Notes: generated from the letters alone by a model not told the origin. Counted from the first letter of the stretch, positions 44,708 to 55,400 are shown. The stretch: DNA of 64,000 nucleotides from Pullulanibacillus sp. KACC 23026 (GCF_029094525.1 NZ_CP119107.1:2852001-2916000); one strand, 5' to 3'. Numbers and translations are program-made.

Positions 44708-46700
44708 TCAATCGCACGCCGCAATCTGTTAGTCCAGTCATCCACCTTAGACGGTTCGTCAAACCAATATTCATTAATTAAAGGTAGAAGCTCATATTCT
44801 ACTAATTCCTGCAGCCACGCATCAGTTACACTCTCATTCGTGGAAAAATAACTGTGCCCTACTTGAAACCCTTTTCCAAGAGAGTCATCCATGGCGATCG
44901 CTTGATTCATTTCCTCAGTCGTTTTTATTAATACATTAAACTTGGTATTTGATTTCGAAGTTTGATAAGCTTTAAAGCCTTGACTTTGAAAGGCTGGTTC
45001 AAATTCAAAAAAGGCAAACCGGCGTCTCAACGCGTAATCCATCATGGCTAAACTGCGGTCCGCTGTATTCATCATCCCAATGATGTACACATTTTCGGGA
45101 ACAGAAAACTGCTCATTTTCATACATTAGCCTTAATTCTATACCGCGCTTATCTGATTCAATAAGCATTAGCAATTCACCAAAATTTTACTCGGGTTTCC
45201 AAGATTCATTTCACTAATATGAAGAAATACGGCCTTTCATCCGGCTCAGCATCTTTACAAAACTCATAACAAGGGCCTTTTGAAAGTGAAAAGCCATTTT
45301 CATTTGGCCGATACCCCATTATGAAATCTTCGTAGCTATAGCTTTGGTGGAATTGAATGAATTTGATGCGACTTTCATCTTTCTCTCCCATGACGGAATA
45401 AGCTAAACGCTCTGCCGCAAAGGTTTTTCCAACACCAGGTGCCCCTTGTATAATAAGGTTCTTCTTTTTAAACAGAAGGTTTTTAAGAGTTTGATAGTCT
45501 TCTCTGGACATATAAACATCATAAAAGAAATCACGTTCTGTATACGGTGTAATTGGCTGAACTTGTTCGTCCTGAGGTGCCTCGTCAACAGCGATCATTT
45601 TTTCAATTTCTTTACAGTAATTCGTGTAAGGAGTTACATCCGTTAAAGTTTTTAACGGCAGCTCGTCCTCCTCCCAATCTCCTTTATGCGTCTAATTGAC
45701 TTTTCTTATATTCTTGTAATTTTCCCTAATAGAATCATAAATATAATCAGAGATCACCACACCTCGACCAATAATGGCTTTTATCCCTTTTTTCGCATAG
45801 ACGATATCCCCAATATTCATTTCATTAACAAATTGCCAAGTCGCGTGCCCATCATTTTTATAAGTTGATCCATCTCCATAAACCTCTTTCATTTTGTTTC
45901 TCATTTCCGTGTAAGCTGATAAATCCTCTAGTGCATCCCAACCGATACCCATTATACCTGCACTAAAAAATTCATCCCACTTACTCGATCCTTCACCAGG
46001 TACATAGACCCATTAACGTTTTTTGGATGAGCTAGTGGATTGATTTGCAAAAGACGATGGTTCTGATTCAACTGATTGTTGAGTGTGATTAGCCGTTAGA
46101 CTCTCCCCTGAAATTGGTTCTCGTTGTTCTAAAAATCTCAGGTACAGTTTCATCCCATTTGAATATGCATTTTTTCCCGCAGCTTTATCAACTTCCTTGA
46201 AATTAGGCACTCTTTTAATGAGATCATAAGCTTTCGCAAAATTCGCATAAGCGGTGTAGTAGAATAGATCAGTATGTTCAATTTCATTTAAATTCAATTT
46301 ACTTGTACTATTCTTCAATGCATTTGTATAAGCCATGATCGTTTCCGGTTTTTAAAGATCACCTGTTGATTTCCTTTGACGCTGCATCCACTGTTGAAAC
46401 TTATTTCTTAAGTAACTTTCTGTTTCATAGAGGCTAGATAGGCATTGGCTCGCTCCTTCGCTGTCCCAAATCCCTTTTTAGATAAATAGTCTTGAATTTT
46501 ATCACACGCTTCAAGCATGGTTTTATCATTTTCATAACAAGACCAAAAATCCATCCCAATGTCTTTATTATAGGCAAAAAATGCATCCGAGTAATGCTAT
46601 GAAATAGTACTGCTGCTCCAGTCAGGATGGGTTCGATATAAATATTCCTTATATTCTTCATGAAGCTTCACCACTTGCTGGTCCGTTAATTCCTGGTCAT
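44704..46700 (-). pseudogene. mcrB: mcrB, multiply disrupted (EVE-like plus AAA+ GTPase)
   Basis: McrB is the AAA+ GTPase of the McrBC system. Rebuilding the frames gives: a start near 46700 after AAAGGAGA; an N-terminal helical domain with stops at 46597 and 46352 and a frame change near 46410; a stop at 46013 just before WVYVPGEGSSKWDEFF; an EVE-like methyl-base reader (MGIGWDALEDL, ATWQFVNEMNIGDIVYAKKG, IIGRGVV); a TAG at 45692 replacing a residue between RKVN and THKGDWEE; then the AAA+ domain (Walker A IIQGAPGVGKTFAAE). At 45180-45220 two one-base deletions split FFI, ISEMNLGNPSKI and FGELLMLIESDKRG. Walker B has Ser where DEINRGN has Asp. Later parts (IIGMMNTADRSLAMMDYALRRRF) are well kept. 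At least seven lesions make it non-functional. Its stop overlaps the mcrC start. Confidence 0.9.
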
Positions 46701-46820
46701 TTTAATACAATCTCCTTTGTCATAGATGATTACACATAAGCTAACAATAGAATCAATTTTTTTATCCGTTCTATTTCAAGTAATTTTTTATACACATTTT
46801 TTAAAATTAAATTGAAAGTC

Positions 46821-48665
46821 CTAACTTCTATCCTTTAAATATTTTTCAAGCCCTTTATCACAACAGTACACATAACAACCCCTCATCCCTCTTGTCATGA
46901 GTGTCTTATAAGTGTTTTTAACGAGGTCAACAAGTGGATCTGCTTGTCCTTTTTTTGGCTTGGCGGGTCTAGCACCTTTGTCCTTAAATTCTTCTCTACG
47001 AACAACAAGTGACTGTTTTTCTAAATCATAGCCGAGGTCTTTTCCAATAATGACACCCACATAATCCATTTCTAGTCCTTGTACCGTATGGATACAGCCT
47101 ACTTGGTAAGCACAATCCGGGTGAATGGCCCAGTCAATCCGGTTTGGATCATTCCAAGGAAGCTCAAAATTATAGTCTTCAATAACAACATCGTTTGGAA
47201 GTTCGCCGTTTACCAATGTTTTATTCCAATCCCATGCATAGCCTGCCAAAAGCCGGCCGCCATGCTGATCGACTATTTCTTTTTTTAACTCATTTGGATT
47301 AGAAACCACTTTAAAGTCAAAATCACCTTCTAGTAAAGGCTCGTTTCCGCTTTCATTAAATAAACTATCTAACCACGCGATGTAGTTCCCTGATCCAGAG
47401 CACCGATATTGTGACTCAAGCTCCATCTCATGGATCTCCGCACCAAAACGCTTAGCCTCTTCTTTAATGAGATCAACACTCCCAATATCCTTTTTGGAGA
47501 TCTTTTGAAAGTCATCAATGAAAAAGACGCTGACCTTAGATGATCGAATGATTTGAGTGGCCTGATTTTCACCAGGGATTTTCTTTTTCATATGGCCATG
47601 TTCTTTTAATCGATGAGCCTCGTCACAAATCAGCACATCGAAATAATTTTCAGGTGCCTCAACATATGCTGCAGACCCTTTAAACAACTCTCTGACCTCA
47701 ATATGTCCAGAACGACCAATTAACTTTTTGCGCAGCACTTCTCGAAACGCTTGATTTGGCGTAATATACTCAACATAATCACTAGACTTTAACAGGTAGC
47801 CCATTAAATTGATTCCAATGACAGACTTCCCAGTACCGGGACCACCTTTTATTAGAATCACATGCTTTTGATCCGTTCCGGTTTTAATATCATTGTATTT
47901 ACTTATAACTTTTTCATAAGCCACTTTCTGTTCATCAAGAAGGACAAATTCCTCGTTCCCCTCAATAAGTGAGCTAACTGTTTCTACAAGCTTTTTAGAC
48001 GGCTTTATTTTCCCATTTTCAATGGTTTCTGCAATCTCTTTTCCATTTCCTCTTTCAACTAATACACCTAAATTCTTCGCTAAATCACGATCATTAAATT
48101 GGAAATAGAGCGGTGAATCTTGAATATAATCGCTGTAACGCGGGTCTAGTAAGGGCTCCTCTATTCGATCTTGAATATAATTGTGTAAATACGCACATGA
48201 ATGCAGACTTATAGTAGAATCGTTGTAAAGAGACTCATTAAAATTAAGCAAATAACGTTTATAAGACGAAGCCTGGTAGGATGGATGAACGGTTTCACGC
48301 TCTCTTTTCCCTAAAAATGTCCTCACGATTCCATTGCCCTCAGAGACCTTTGCCTTTTGCCATTGTTTGAGTTCAATGATCACCGCGTTTTTTCTTCCCT
48401 GTCCGTCTTGTCCGGTTATCAGAAAATCAATTCGCTTTTCCGATGATGGCAGTTTATATTCAAGTAACACATGTGTATCCTCTTTTAGAGACGCATCACG
48501 CAGCACCTTCGCCATTTGTGGCAATGAATTCTCCCACGACCTCAATTCATTTTGGGAGACCACCTTATTCATCTTGGCTAGTACATTTTCTTTTAGTACA
48601 TAGCCAATCTTATTTTCATAGATATGATTCAGAAATTTTGAAGAGGTTTCATTATATATGATCAT
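46821..48665 (-). CDS. DUF2075 protein: nuclease-like head plus P-loop helicase
   Basis: A 614-residue protein of the DUF2075/Schlafen-like helicase group. Residues 70-110 contain KRIDFLITGQ and AVIIELKQW, the pattern of a PD-(D/E)XK nuclease core. The P-loop domain follows: Walker A ILIKGGPGTGKSVIG (about 273-287), Walker B VLICDEAHRLK (about 345) and helicase-like QYRCSGSGNYIAWLD, CIHTVQGLEMDYVGV and LMTRGMRGCYVYC. All motifs look intact. It begins 12 bases after the MazG-like gene with AGGAGG in the gap, so the two form an operon. DUF2075 proteins occur often in defence islands; a role in sensing or cutting foreign nucleic acid is inferred. Confidence 0.87.
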   Translation of the reverse strand: MIIYNETSSKFLNHIYENKIGYVLKENVLAKMNKVVSQNELRSWENSLPQMAKVLRDASLKEDTHVLLEYKLPSSEKRIDFLITGQDGQGRKNAVIIELKQWQKAKVSEGNGIVRTFLGKRERETVHPSYQASSYKRYLLNFNESLYNDSTISLHSCAYLHNYIQDRIEEPLLDPRYSDYIQDSPLYFQFNDRDLAKNLGVLVERGNGKEIAETIENGKIKPSKKLVETVSSLIEGNEEFVLLDEQKVAYEKVISKYNDIKTGTDQKHVILIKGGPGTGKSVIGINLMGYLLKSSDYVEYITPNQAFREVLRKKLIGRSGHIEVRELFKGSAAYVEAPENYFDVLICDEAHRLKEHGHMKKKIPGENQATQIIRSSKVSVFFIDDFQKISKKDIGSVDLIKEEAKRFGAEIHEMELESQYRCSGSGNYIAWLDSLFNESGNEPLLEGDFDFKVVSNPNELKKEIVDQHGGRLLAGYAWDWNKTLVNGELPNDVVIEDYNFELPWNDPNRIDWAIHPDCAYQVGCIHTVQGLEMDYVGVIIGKDLGYDLEKQSLVVRREEFKDKGARPAKPKKGQADPLVDLVKNTYKTLMTRGMRGCYVYCCDKGLEKYLKDRS

Positions 48666-48677
48666 TTACGGTTCCTC

Positions 48678-48971
48678 CTACTCAGCAGGATATTTCACAG
48701 CATTTTTCTTGAGCTTTTGAAGCACTTCCTCTTCCAAATCAATCTCAAGTACATCTGCCATCTGGATCAAGTAGATTAAAATATCCGCCATTTCTTCCTT
48801 AATATTTTGTTTAGATTCTTTAACGGCTTCCTCACTGCTTCTCCACTGAAAGTTTTCCAGCAGTTCATTGGATTCTAAAGAGATCGAGATTGCCAAATCC
48901 TTTCCATTGTGATAAGGTTTCCAACCTCTTTCATCCCGAAATTCAATTATTTTTTCATAAATTTCTCTCAT
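48678..48971 (-). CDS. MazG-like nucleotide pyrophosphohydrolase
   Basis: A 97-residue all-alpha NTP pyrophosphatase of the MazG/dCTPase (RS21-C6) type, which hydrolyses nucleoside triphosphates to monophosphate plus pyrophosphate. The metal-binding E-x2-E and E-x2-D pairs are seen in SLESNELLENFQW (about 27-39) and IKEEMADILIYLIQMAD (about 57-73). Length matches the single-domain dCTPase-like form. GGGGATTTC precedes the ATG at 48971. It is followed by the DUF2075 gene in an operon. A nucleotide-depleting partner beside a predicted nuclease-helicase suggests a defence unit, but a housekeeping role cannot be excluded. Confidence 0.85.
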   Translation of the reverse strand: MREIYEKIIEFRDERGWKPYHNGKDLAISISLESNELLENFQWRSSEEAVKESKQNIKEEMADILIYLIQMADVLEIDLEEEVLQKLKKNAVKYPAE

Positions 48972-49226
48972 CCTGAAATCCCCAATCTATTTTGATCATC
49001 CATTATCGATATTTTCGATATTAACAATATTTTACACCTCATCTCACTACCATGTCACCAATCCATAGCGATATATTAGAAAAGCCCTAAAAAATACGAA
49101 TATAGTCATCAGAATTTCTAATCAATCTTCGTCTAACTAAGAGCCTCGCTTTAATATGTTATAATCTCTGATAGCTTTAAAATTTAGCTGATATCTAGAT
49201 TTCAGCGAATCCTAATTAAGGAGAGT

Positions 49227-49490
49227 ATGACGAATGGGCAAGAAAAGAAGGAACAAAAAAAACTGAAGAAAACAGCAGAAGAAAAAGAGGATTTTGATAC
49301 TTGTTCCTTTTATTGCAAGACCTGTGACCACAAATTCGAATTAGAATGGGAAATCATTTTTGAAATACAAGAATGCACTCATGGATATGTGGGCTATCAT
49401 CTTAATGATGTGTTCATTAATTGCCCAAAATGTGATCGAATTGTGACTGAGGAACCCGATGAAGAAGATGACTTCCTTCTAAATGTTTAG
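49227..49490 (+). CDS. Small zinc-ribbon protein
   Basis: An 87-residue protein with a lysine-rich start (EKKEQKKLKKTAEEKE), then CSFYCKTCDHKFELEWE and CTHGYVG and INCPKCDRIV. The cysteine pairs CKTC and CPKC make a probable zinc ribbon, with an acidic tail. AAGGAG precedes the ATG at 49227 by three to four bases. The gene is alone on the plus strand. Family not recognised; nucleic acid or protein binding is a guess. Confidence 0.6.
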   Translation: MTNGQEKKEQKKLKKTAEEKEDFDTCSFYCKTCDHKFELEWEIIFEIQECTHGYVGYHLNDVFINCPKCDRIVTEEPDEEDDFLLNV

Positions 49491-49697
49491 AAAAACAGCA
49501 AAGCAAATTGCAACGAGATGAAAGTGAGTTACCATTTTTAACTTGTTAAGAGAGAATAAATAATAACCAAGCGCTGGTACGCTCGGTCGTTTACAACTAA
49601 CCTACCGTGTTTAACGGTTGATCATGTTTTATATCTTTGAAAGATGTTCATTGCCGTCAAGCATCGGTGGCTGTTTCTTTTTGCTATGGCGACGACC

Positions 49698-50444
49698 TCA
49701 ATTCGCCCTTTTCTCGATAAACCTGCACTTAGGATAGTTACTGCATCCTAAAAATTCCCCATATTTCCCTTTCCGTTTTACAAGTTGTCCCCCGCATTTT
49801 GGGCATTGTCTGGCTTGGATTTTTGCCTTAATTTCTTGTTGTTTTGTTTTAATGGTTCTTACGTGATCCTTTTTAGCTTTTCTATCATTTGAAATGGCTG
49901 CAGACTTGATCATTTCAGCTAATTGTTGGATTTCAAATGACGAATTCGTAGCCTGCTGATAAGAGAAGATGGTTTTTAAAAGCTGAGAGCTATAGATCAC
50001 TTTAACATCAGAGGATTGGACCTCAATATTTTTGAGAGTGGCTCGATCGCTAAAGCAGATAATCGAGTGAAAGTCCCCTTCATAAACACCACTTAAAATC
50101 GTTTCTAGAGCTTTAATATGTCCATAATTTTGGTGGATGGGATTATAGAAGCGTTCTTTTCTTTTATAAATCACTTGGGTCCATTGACGATCTTTCTCTT
50201 TCCCAATAATCCAGCCTTTATAATTCTTTGTCTCAATCACAAAAATCCCATATTTGGATAAGACAATATGGTCGACCTGCGTCGTTTTGCCTTGATTGGG
50301 CAGCATGACATCATTAAGTACCAGATAATCCTGTTCAGGGAGTTTTTTTAAAGCACGCCTGACCCCCGCTTCGCCAAGAAAACCTTTTACAGCGGGAAGC
50401 CTTAGAACTGCAACGAACACAATTAATAGAATAAAAAATAGCAA
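49698..50444 (-). CDS. NERD-domain protein with C-terminal topoisomerase-type zinc ribbon
   Basis: A 248-residue protein with a short hydrophobic N-terminus ([13 protein letters not shown]), a NERD (nuclease-related) domain with the core [20 protein letters not shown] (about 55-75) and a C-terminal C4 zinc ribbon of the topoisomerase type ([20 protein letters not shown] followed by CSNYPKC). NERD is related to the archaeal Holliday-junction resolvase fold (D...E-x-K), and these residues are present. The start appears to be TTG at 50444 with GAGAGGAAG upstream. It is a single gene. It could be a membrane-tethered nuclease; no substrate is known. Confidence 0.85.
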   Translation of the reverse strand: MLFFILLIVFVAVLRLPAVKGFLGEAGVRRALKKLPEQDYLVLNDVMLPNQGKTTQVDHIVLSKYGIFVIETKNYKGWIIGKEKDRQWTQVIYKRKERFYNPIHQNYGHIKALETILSGVYEGDFHSIICFSDRATLKNIEVQSSDVKVIYSSQLLKTIFSYQQATNSSFEIQQLAEMIKSAAISNDRKAKKDHVRTIKTKQQEIKAKIQARQCPKCGGQLVKRKGKYGEFLGCSNYPKCRFIEKRAN

Positions 50445-50644
50445 TCAGTCACTTCCTCTCAAATTTAAAAAACGGTCACAAACATAAAATCTAACAAATA
50501 CAGGCTCAGTTATCAATAGATTTATTATCTCCTTAACTTCCATAAATTGTAAAGATCATTTCCGAATTTTGTCGAAAATGAACGGTTAATTCTATTAAGG
50601 CTTGTCCGAAGCAGTAACATGAATTTTGGCATTCATTTTGCTAG

Positions 50645-50684
50645 AAAAATAAATGAAGCGCTCCTTCGTTATTGAAGAAGCGCT
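50645..50684 (-). terminator. Terminator of the TPR gene
   Basis: AGCGCTTCTTC and GAAGGAGCGCT pair on the minus strand and are followed by TCATTTATTTTTC. It lies 17 bases past the stop at 50701. The rest of 50445-50700 shows no gene. Confidence 0.7.
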
Positions 50685-50700
50685 AGCGATTGCCTATTGT

Positions 50701-51702
50701 TCAATCATCCGTATACGTCGGATGATTGTGTCTTCTACATCCGAATAAATAACAGCCAGTTTCAATTGGTGGTTCATAGTCTAGCTCTGGCCTGACCCCA
50801 GATTTGATTCTATCGACATGGGTCTTGATAAAATCGATATCCTGTTGGATTTCGTCCATATACTCGAGCCGTCTTCCTGGCTCCCAATTGTCATCATCAT
50901 CCTGTAACGCTTCCTGAAACTCTTCTTTTTTATGACGGATCAAATCATCTGACACGTTTTCGAGATTCCGTGTGCCCTCGGATTTCCACAAGGCATAAAA
51001 ATAGGGAGGGAACCACTCGACTGCATAATGGTTAAGATTTAACTTAGAATAAATTTCAGCAAACCGCTTATAATCATCTAACATATAAAAGATATAAGCG
51101 ATCTCGTCCTCTATGTTTTCAATACTGTCATCTTTCAATTCTTGATTGTACAGAAGCAGTTGGTTCGCTGTGTCACGTGCATTTTCGTAAAACCCGAGTT
51201 TAGCCAAACACACGCCATACGACAATAAAGGCGACAGGCTATCCCCTCTATTCCTTTTCAAATGAGCCTTTTTAAAGCAATCGGCCGCTTCACTCCATCT
51301 ATGCTGATTATAATAGCAAACACCTAAATTATTTAAGTTGGGCTGGATCGGCTTTAATGAAACAGCTTGTAACAAAACAGCAGTGGCTTTGTCGAACTGT
51401 TTCTCTGTGATATAAATCTGCCCTAATAACGAGTACGGAAAATGGGAGCGAGGCTTCCGTTGAATGACGCTTTCTAACAACTGGATCGCTTCTTGTTCTT
51501 TGATTTCCCATGCCCCATCACCTGTTGGCACGCCCTCATTGTAATAAAAATATGCCAAGTTTGTAAGCGACTGAGTAGACGGCTTGAGCTGAGCAGCCTT
51601 CTGAAATTGCTCCAAAGCCGCTTCGTATTGACGAGACTCCATCGAGGCAATCGCCAACTCATTGATTAAATCTGAAACGCGGGGACGGTTCTTCCGTTTC
51701 AT
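50701..51702 (-). CDS. TPR-repeat protein
   Basis: A 333-residue soluble protein with about five tetratricopeptide repeats, e.g. YEAALEQFQKAAQLKPSTQS, FPYSLLGQIYITEKQFDKAT and NLGVCYYNQHRWSEAADCFK, in residues 10-200. The C-terminal third is acidic and helical, and it ends GCYLFGCRRHNHPTYTDD, with Cys and His pairs that may bind metal. TPRs mediate protein binding. The ATG at 51702 with AGGAGGG about ten bases upstream is the most likely start; a TTG at 51735 is possible. It overlaps the end of the zinc-ribbon gene by about 44 bases and shares its transcript. Confidence 0.75.
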   Translation of the reverse strand: MKRKNRPRVSDLINELAIASMESRQYEAALEQFQKAAQLKPSTQSLTNLAYFYYNEGVPTGDGAWEIKEQEAIQLLESVIQRKPRSHFPYSLLGQIYITEKQFDKATAVLLQAVSLKPIQPNLNNLGVCYYNQHRWSEAADCFKKAHLKRNRGDSLSPLLSYGVCLAKLGFYENARDTANQLLLYNQELKDDSIENIEDEIAYIFYMLDDYKRFAEIYSKLNLNHYAVEWFPPYFYALWKSEGTRNLENVSDDLIRHKKEEFQEALQDDDDNWEPGRRLEYMDEIQQDIDFIKTHVDRIKSGVRPELDYEPPIETGCYLFGCRRHNHPTYTDD

Positions 51703-52261
51703 CGTCTGTTTCACCCTCCTTCGCAATCCGATCAACTAATTCCAATAGATCTGGGACGCTTTTTCTATATTCCATATAACCATCTTCCAGCTCATTCTGC
51801 CAAGATACACCATTCGCATGCAACAGCTTCAAGTAATCTGTCAAGCTAACACCCGTTAAGAAAGCCGCGCGCTCCATGCTAATTTTTCTTGTTACAAATA
51901 GCGTCATCGCAAGGGCTGACTGAAGCATTTGCTTCGTTGATTGATTCAAAAAGATGGAGTGAAGTATTTCCTCCATGCCGTCAGGATAAATAAACCGAAT
52001 CTCCTTGACTCTTCTCTCTTCTTCTTCTTCCATCTCTTCCCATTCTTCGTGGGTAATCCCAAATGGAACCCCTGAATCGGTATAACCCGCTATAAAAGAA
52101 AAAGTATCGTCGGAATCGAACAGATCTTCCTCATCTCTATATAATTTCTGACATTCTTTGCAAAGATTCTGCTTTCGACCCTTTGCATTGAATTTTTCAT
52201 TGGGCCTATTCTCACCGCAACCCTTGCAATAATGTCCTCGTTTTCTCTTCTTTCTTGCCAA
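51659..52261 (-). CDS. Zinc-ribbon hypothetical protein
   Basis: A 200-residue protein beginning with a basic head and a zinc finger, HYCKGCGENRPNEKFNAKGR, then LCKECQKLYRD (CxxC and CxxC). Next come an acidic middle and a helical domain with MLQSALAMTLFVTRKISMER and AAFLTGVSLTDYLKLL, which resembles a helix-turn-helix. I propose the TTG at 52261 (GGAG ten bases upstream); a GTG at 52270 is nearly on top of that site. The 3' end overlaps the TPR gene through a GGGGACGGTTCTTCCG stretch seen elsewhere as an intergenic repeat, so the last 15 residues may have been added by that insertion. Function unknown. Confidence 0.65.
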   Translation of the reverse strand: MARKKRKRGHYCKGCGENRPNEKFNAKGRKQNLCKECQKLYRDEEDLFDSDDTFSFIAGYTDSGVPFGITHEEWEEMEEEEERRVKEIRFIYPDGMEEILHSIFLNQSTKQMLQSALAMTLFVTRKISMERAAFLTGVSLTDYLKLLHANGVSWQNELEDGYMEYRKSVPDLLELVDRIAKEGETDDETEEPSPRFRFNQ

Positions 52262-52281
52262 TTCAAACACACTCCAGGTTA

Positions 52282-52392
52282 GGGGGACTGTCCCCCTTTT
52301 GTCTCATCCCTAGCTCACTGAATCCGCGAAACCTTGATATTTAAGGTATTTCGGCTTTTTAGCTCTGTCCCCACTCACTTTAATGCATTGAA
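52282..52392. repeat. GGGGACTGTCCCC-type intergenic repeat, copy 1
   Basis: Starts with GGGGGACTGTCCCCC, then an imperfect hairpin AAACCTTGATATTTAAGGT near TTCGGCTTTTTAG, then CTGTCCCCACTCACTTTAA. The same blocks in the same order recur near 60330, 61574 and 63567. This copy is the shortest and most diverged. Confidence 0.7.
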
Positions 52393-52399
52393 GTGAAAT

Positions 52400-52438
52400 C
52401 CCTGCCAGTAAAATTTGATGGCAGGGATTTTTCTTTTT
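52400..52438. terminator. Terminator at the end of the Wadjet operon
   Basis: CCCTGCCA and TGGCAGGG pair around 11 bases. The plus strand continues ATTTTTCTTTTT, the minus strand ATTTCACTTC. It directly abuts the jetC stop, so it probably ends the jet operon and also shields it from plus-strand readthrough. Confidence 0.7.
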
Positions 52439-55400
52439 ACAATTCATCCAAGCTAAACAAATCATAGTCTTCTTCAAAGGTTCTGCCGCCATGCTGTAAG
52501 ATTTCTGTCACCACTTCGCCTTGTCGATTGGGTTGAAGTTCAAGCTTCCAATAGACAGGGAAACGGCGGCTGACGTCTAATTTTATTAACTCTGGCGGAG
52601 CGAGAACAATCCATTGAAAGCGAAGGATTTCGGCGATAGAAAAGATCGGGTCAAGGATGTGAGCAGATACCGCTTGTCCAAATGGATTGTCCGTGATTAA
52701 GACAGACCAATTGGTGTCCTGCTGCTTTCGTTTAAAGGTCATGATCATCATCATAATCATCGTTCGAGCGGCTAATAGCTGGCCGCCGCTGCCTTTTGCC
52801 TCAATCTTTGACCCCTTGTTTAACGTTTCCCAGGTTGTATAATGGTGACGTCTTGGTTTTTCATATAAAAAGGCATTGGTGGTTTGAGGCTTATAAATCG
52901 ATAAGGTTGGATACTGATTTCTTAAACCGACTAAGACGAGCTGACTGTCACTCATATATTTTTTTATCTCAGCATCCGATAAATTTTCAATGAGGGTGCC
53001 ATCATGAATTAATTTTTCGATCGTCTGAACAAAATGCTCACTTAACAATCGCCTGTAAGATTCCTCTTCCTTAGAGACTAATTCATTCAGTCTGCTTATC
53101 TCCACTAACGGAAAATAATGCCCTTCCTTATTTTTCACCTTCATCCGATTGACCATTTGCTTGAGCATCTCCAAAATGGTGACCAAACGATACACCGCTC
53201 GATCGACCCATACTTCTTGTGCCTGTTCAGCGGTCTGTTTATCTTGCTTGATTTGCTGCTGCTCCATCTGAATATGACTTAAAACACTTTCAACAATGCT
53301 AAGACTTGAGAGAATCGAATCGGATTCCAACTGCGGAATGAGTTGATTCAACTGGGTGCGAAGCGGTCCATCCAATTGATCCGATTGAATGATATTACGT
53401 AAATCCTTTAATCGTTCTTTAAAAGTTCTCTCAAAGCCTTGCTTTTCTTCTTTCACTTGTTTATTTTTAGCGACCCATTCTGAGATGACTTGTCGGGCAT
53501 TCGACTTAAGCTTTTGCCTTAAAGGCTCAGGCGTTTCGCCTAGTTCATAGAGATGACTGATATGTGATTGCAAAAGCTGAATTTGACTTTCGAGCTCCCG
53601 CTGTCTTTGTTCTGCTTCTTGAATAAATCCTTCTTGCGTCCTTATATCTTCTGTAAGCTTCGTTAATTTTTCTGCAATTTCATCTCTTTTTTCTTCTAGG
53701 TTAAGAGACTCCCAAGGCTCTGCTGCCCGTTGCCACATTTTCAAACTAGTTGTTTCTAAGTTCCCTAATCGTTTGAGGATCTGATTCAATTCACCTTGAA
53801 TGATCGATTGTGTTTTATCCAATTCGATAATTTGGGTGGATAATTTCTGACTCTTTGATTGGGTGTCTTGGAGCTGATCCTTTAAAATGGCCATTGGTAA
53901 ATTCGGAAGCTCCCTCTCCGACCCATTCACATCCAATTGCTGAAGAGCGTTTAATTTTTCTTCTCTAACCTTTAGCTGGGTGTCATATTTAGTTTTTAGG
54001 ACGGCCAGGTCGGCATCCAAGCTGTTGATCTTATCTTGCAATTTATGCCAGCGATCCATTTTGGGCTTAACCGCTTGAAATAAAGACGGGTTAAAGGTCG
54101 GCTTACCGCTTGGATCGTGATGCTCAGTAACTGGAAACTGAATTGTATTCAAAATGTCTTTTAATTGATTCACATCAACGATTTGTTGCGCTTCCCACTT
54201 TAAGTACAGGTTGTTCCAATTCTCCCATTCTTTTCTCTTTGACTGAACCGCCGCTTTTAGTTCCCTCAACTTGTCCTCGATTTGGGCCTGCTGCTCTTGG
54301 GCTTTTTCTTTCTTTGTCTGTGTTTCTAAATAGACCGCATGCTTTGTGTCCCAATCCTTAAGCGTAAAACCATCTTGCTTTAATTGGTCTAAGTCACTTC
54401 GGATTTCCTTTAGTGCCTTCTCTAATTCTTCAAGACGATGAAGCGTGGTCGCCCATTCCTCTGAGAGTGTTTTTTGATCTTGAAGCAATTGGGTTTGCTC
54501 CAATTGAAGGCCGCCTTCTTCTGTCTGAAGCTGTTCCAAACTCGTACTGCGCAATTCTTTCATGATTTGAGAAAGGTGATTGGTTTGACGAATCCTTTCT
54601 TGTACCTGGTCGATCCCAGTTTGGTAAACCTCCGTCTGGCGGGATAAAGTCGCTTTCCATTCCGTCCACTTTTCTTCATTAAAAGCCATCTCAAACCCAA
54701 TTTCTTGGATCATCTCAAAGGGATACGTGATCGTCTGCGTCATTCTCTCCCTTATAAATAGGGGAACAGGGGCGTGAAGGAAGAGCTCTTTTATGCTCTG
54801 GTTCTGGCACTGCTTAAGATCCTGTTCAAGAATGACAACCCCATAAGGTAATAAAGGGAAATGGACTTTCATTTCAGCCTGTTCATCCATTGATAGCTGC
54901 TGAATTAATTCCGTCCCGTAATAAGCTTGCACCCCGGATTCTTTTAGCTGTTCAACCAGCTTTCGAACATCGTTATTTGGAATCCAGTAGTCATCATTCA
55001 CAAGGGCTGTATCGAGTTGATGATTCCAATAATCCTTTTTCAGGTTATCTAAAGCGCGATCAAGCGCGGCCATTTCAGTAGTTAACGCTTGGTCAGCCGC
55101 TTCCCAATCATGATCCTTATAAGGTTGATACGCTTGGTCAAGCTGAAAATAATGCCCCCACTTTTTATGAAAGGCTTCCTCTGATTCGACTTGTTCGGCA
55201 ATACGTTTTTGGCACCCTTCAAGCTCCTTCACTTTCTGCTTGATCGCCTGGTCAATGCCTCCTAATCGCTTACCCAAATCTTCTTTTTTGGCCTCTAAAG
55301 CTTTCCTCTCATTCGTCAGTGCCGTTTCTTCTTCCTCCCGTTTTTTCTTAGCCCTCAAAGTCCGGTTATAGACCGCTTCCGGATTTCGGTTAATCTCCGG

